From contig CAZVVN010000010.1 in the NCBI GenBank assembly GCA_964630665.1, positions 6,534 through 70,533 of the forward strand: a stretch of 64,000 nucleotides of DNA, given 5' to 3'. Source of the stretch: UBA9619 sp964630665 (GTDB lineage Bacteria; Pseudomonadota; Gammaproteobacteria; Arenicellales; UBA868). Every line of letters starts with the position of its first letter. The stretch's first letter is position 1. The translations under genes and the position numbers were made by a program. Below are positions 61,925-64,000 of the stretch, piece by piece. Below the pieces are notes generated by a model, which ran no database searches, had not been told where the DNA came from, and was given only the letters and a program-made list of their open reading frames with translations.

Positions 61925-62818
61925 TTATGGAGAGAAAAGCAATTCACCATCGACCCGCCGAACCGATTCGGTACCCAGCGTACCCAGGAGACTTGCGATG
62001 GTGTCAGCAAGATACCGGCGCTCAACAACCATATCAATTGCACCGTGTTCAAGTAGAAACTCTGCCCGCTGAAATCCTTCCGGAAGCGTCTCGTGAACGG
62101 TCTGCTCAATAACCCTTGGACCCGCAAAACCAATCAGCGCATTGGGTTCGGCTATGATGATATCCCCAAGCATCGCGATGCTGGCGGACACCCCCCCCAT
62201 TGTCGGATCTGTCAAGACTGAGATATACGGCAGGCGCGCAGCCCGGAGTCGATTCAGCGAGGCTGTCGTCTTGCCCATCTGCATGAGCGAGAACAATGCC
62301 TCCTGCATTCGCGCGCCACCGCTGGCGCTGAAACAGATAAACGGCGACCTGATTTCAAGCGCTTTCTCAACCCCCAGCACGAAACGCTCACCCACGACAG
62401 AGCCCATAGACCCGCCCATATACCGAAATTCAAATGCAGCTGCTACCACGGGCATTCCCTTGACACTGCCCTGGGCGACAAGCATTGCTTCGTTCTCACG
62501 GCTGGATTTCTGGGCCTCACTCAATCTTTCCCGATAACGCTTGGTGTCCCGGAAGCGGAGAGCGTCAATCGGCTGCAACTCGGATCCGATCTCGAAGAAT
62601 TCTTCCTCGTCAAATAAGCTTTTGAGTCGGGGACGTGCACTCAAGCGCATGTGGTGACCACACTTGGGACACACTTGTTGATTCAGTTCCAGCTCGGCGC
62701 CATACAAAACCGCATTGCAGGCTTCACACTTGTGCCATAACCCTTCTGGTACGCCGCGCTTGCCCAGTCCGCCGCGGGCCTTTACCTTAGGTGGAATCAG
62801 GCGGTCAAACCAGTTCAT
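61925..62818 (-). CDS. accD: Acetyl-CoA carboxylase carboxyltransferase subunit beta
   Basis: Partner of AccA in malonyl-CoA formation. The 297-residue protein opens MNWFDRLIPPKVKARG and has the zinc ribbon CEACNAVLYG...CPKCGHHMRL. The crotonase-like core includes FEFRYMGGSMGSVVGERF, SASGGARMQEALFSLMQM and DPTMGGVSASIAMLGD. The frame is open 63 codons upstream, through trpF, but the family start and GGGTGAG site fix ATG 62818. Order trpF-accD-folC is typical. Confidence 0.96.
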   Translation of the reverse strand: MNWFDRLIPPKVKARGGLGKRGVPEGLWHKCEACNAVLYGAELELNQQVCPKCGHHMRLSARPRLKSLFDEEEFFEIGSELQPIDALRFRDTKRYRERLSEAQKSSRENEAMLVAQGSVKGMPVVAAAFEFRYMGGSMGSVVGERFVLGVEKALEIRSPFICFSASGGARMQEALFSLMQMGKTTASLNRLRAARLPYISVLTDPTMGGVSASIAMLGDIIIAEPNALIGFAGPRVIEQTVHETLPEGFQRAEFLLEHGAIDMVVERRYLADTIASLLGTLGTESVRRVDGELLFSP

Positions 62819-62825
62819 TGAGTGC

Positions 62826-63473
62826 TCACCCGGCAACACCGCTGGATGAGTTCCTATCATGGTCCGCAACCGCACAGCATAACGCCCTGATCTTGGCGTG
62901 GTCTTTGATCCCCGGGCGTTTTTCGACACCACTGGCCACATCCACCGCAAAAGCACCAGATCTTTGGATCGCGGCCGATACATTGCCTGCGTTGAGTCCG
63001 CCAGCAATGATCACTGGTTTGTTTTGACAACCTCGTGCTCTTTCCCACAGAAACCCCGTACCGGTACCGCCATGGCGATTGGCCTCATAGGTGTCCAGCA
63101 ACAGACCCTGTGCATTGGGGTAGCGGGTGGCATATTCACTGGGATCTGCATCATCAGACATACGGAGTGCCTTGATGTAGGGGACAGGAAACATTCCACA
63201 AAATTCATCGCTCTCCTCACCGTGAAACTGGAGCAGGCTCACTCGAACCTTTCCGAGGACTGACTTGATTTGATTCTCATCAGGGTCAACAAACACGGCC
63301 ACGATTGTTGTGAATACTGGCAAAGTCGCGGCGATGACCGTAGCTGTATTCACATCAACCGATCGAGGGCTCGGCGGATAAAAGATGAGACCGATCGCGT
63401 CCGCACCTGATGCGACGGCCGCTTCCGCATCCTCGAGCCGGGTGATCCCACATATCTTTATCCTAGTTCGCAT
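62826..63473 (-). CDS. trpF: Phosphoribosylanthranilate isomerase
   Basis: Third step of tryptophan synthesis from anthranilate. The 215-residue TIM-barrel protein has the catalytic Cys in KICGITRLEDA near residue 8, DAIGLIFYPPSPRSV, VAVFVDPDENQI, LQFHGEESDEFC and VDVASGVEKRPGIKD with the catalytic Asp. The other trp genes are not in the window; in this gene order trpF often stands alone beside truA and accD. Confidence 0.95.
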   Translation of the reverse strand: MRTRIKICGITRLEDAEAAVASGADAIGLIFYPPSPRSVDVNTATVIAATLPVFTTIVAVFVDPDENQIKSVLGKVRVSLLQFHGEESDEFCGMFPVPYIKALRMSDDADPSEYATRYPNAQGLLLDTYEANRHGGTGTGFLWERARGCQNKPVIIAGGLNAGNVSAAIQRSGAFAVDVASGVEKRPGIKDHAKIRALCCAVADHDRNSSSGVAG

Positions 63474-63554
63474 TGTCTCTACTCAGGCACCACCCACAGC
63501 AGGAAATCCGGTGGACCAATGCGGATGGAATGTTTCTTCCCTAGGTAGCTAATT

Positions 63555-64000
63555 TTACCAAAACCGGCATGCTGGCGGAGATGGTGGCAGCCCGAATTCG
63601 ACTGGATAGGTCACATCACGAAGATAAAGCCCGTCAGGCGGTGCTGTCACACCGCCGAGTTTCCGGTCACGGGAGTTCAGAACCTGCCGGGCCCATTCCG
63701 GTTCCGCGTCCCCAGCACCTATCGTCGACAGTACCCCAACGATATTTCTGACCATATGATGCAGGAACCCATCGGCATCGATGTCGACCCAAACCCAGTC
63801 TCCTCGTCGTCGAACTTCCAACTCCTTGATCACCCGAATGGGCTGTTTAGCCTGACACGACGCTGCCCTGTAAGCATTGAAGTCATGGCGACCCAGAAGA
63901 TAACAACAAGCCGCACTCATTCGATCGATATCCAACGGTCGATGATCCCAGGTAACCCGGGACTTCAAAAAGGTCGGCCTTGCCTTACGGTTTAGGACCA
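63555..64000 (-). CDS. truA: tRNA pseudouridine(38-40) synthase TruA (partial, N-terminus outside window)
   Basis: Makes pseudouridine at positions 38-40 of the anticodon arm. The C-terminal half is visible: VLNRKARPTF at the window edge, LLGRHDFNAYRAASCQAKQP, DGFLHHMVRNIVG and DGLYLRDVTYPVEF. The frame stays open to the window end, so a start at the TTG 63968 is not needed; the catalytic Asp lies in the missing part. It is followed by trpF after 81 bases. Confidence 0.95.
   Translation of the reverse strand, partial: VLNRKARPTFLKSRVTWDHRPLDIDRMSAACCYLLGRHDFNAYRAASCQAKQPIRVIKELEVRRRGDWVWVDIDADGFLHHMVRNIVGVLSTIGAGDAEPEWARQVLNSRDRKLGGVTAPPDGLYLRDVTYPVEFGLPPSPPACRFW

Noticed and set aside
62819..63007. 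63-codon in-frame extension upstream of accD, through trpF
   Set aside because: Overlaps trpF in another frame; AccD always begins at the MNWF-type start.

Overview
The window is a stretch of chromosomal core genome from a gammaproteobacterium. The evidence is gene order: several blocks follow the order familiar from Pseudomonas and relatives (lepA-lepB-DUF4845-rnc-era-recO-pdxJ; rpsB-tsf-frr-uppS-cdsA-dxr-rseP-bamA-skp-fabZ-lpxA-lpxB-rnhB-dnaE-accA-tilS-pyrG-kdsA-eno-ftsB; map-glnD-dapD; rpsF-rpsR-rplI-dnaB-radA; truA-trpF-accD-folC-SPOR-cvpA-purF). Complete lipid A/Kdo, Bam and RseP genes show an outer membrane, and sdhCDAB with sdhE shows respiratory metabolism. One 100-N run inside dxr shows a scaffolded draft assembly. 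I cannot name the genus. I saw no tRNA, rRNA, CRISPR array, transposase or prophage gene; almost all coding capacity is housekeeping.

Layout. 1-6.8 kb (minus): partial pdxJ, recO, era, rnc, DUF4845, lepB, lepA and a type 2 argC. 7-10.6 kb (minus): sdhCDAB and sdhE, divergent from ygfZ (plus, 11-12 kb). 12-35.1 kb (minus): one long chain from rpsB to ftsB covering translation, isoprenoid/undecaprenyl synthesis, phospholipid precursor, outer-membrane assembly, lipid A, replication and central metabolism. 35.4-40.5 kb (plus): map, glnD, dapD and a PP2C phosphatase. 40.5-56.8 kb (minus): radA, dnaB, the S6/S18/L9 operon, acs, dnaQ, rnhA, a methyltransferase, rimI, a family 4 uracil-DNA glycosylase, then leuA, pssA, psd, ilvC, ilvN and ilvB. 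57.1 kb: lpxH (plus). 57.9-64 kb (minus): purF, cvpA, a SPOR protein, folC, accD, trpF and a truA that runs off the window.

How the genes work together: KdsA, LpxA, LpxB, LpxH and FabZ feed lipid A and fatty-acid synthesis. BamA, Skp and RseP build and monitor the outer membrane. AccA and AccD (two loci) form the carboxyltransferase of acetyl-CoA carboxylase. IlvBNC and LeuA make branched-chain amino acids, and the leuA mRNA appears to be preceded by its own promoter and a 33-codon leader peptide containing three consecutive Leu codons.

The most notable points are two absences and several regulatory structures. pyrH is missing between tsf and frr, and lpxD is missing between skp and fabZ, although the rest of that conserved order is intact. 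Other points are the leuL-like leader, acidic tails on ribosomal proteins S2 and S6, a perfect inverted repeat around a putative sdh -10 box, a pair of abutting hairpins upstream of lpxH, and frequent use of TTG and GTG starts. I did not find a clearly novel multi-gene system.
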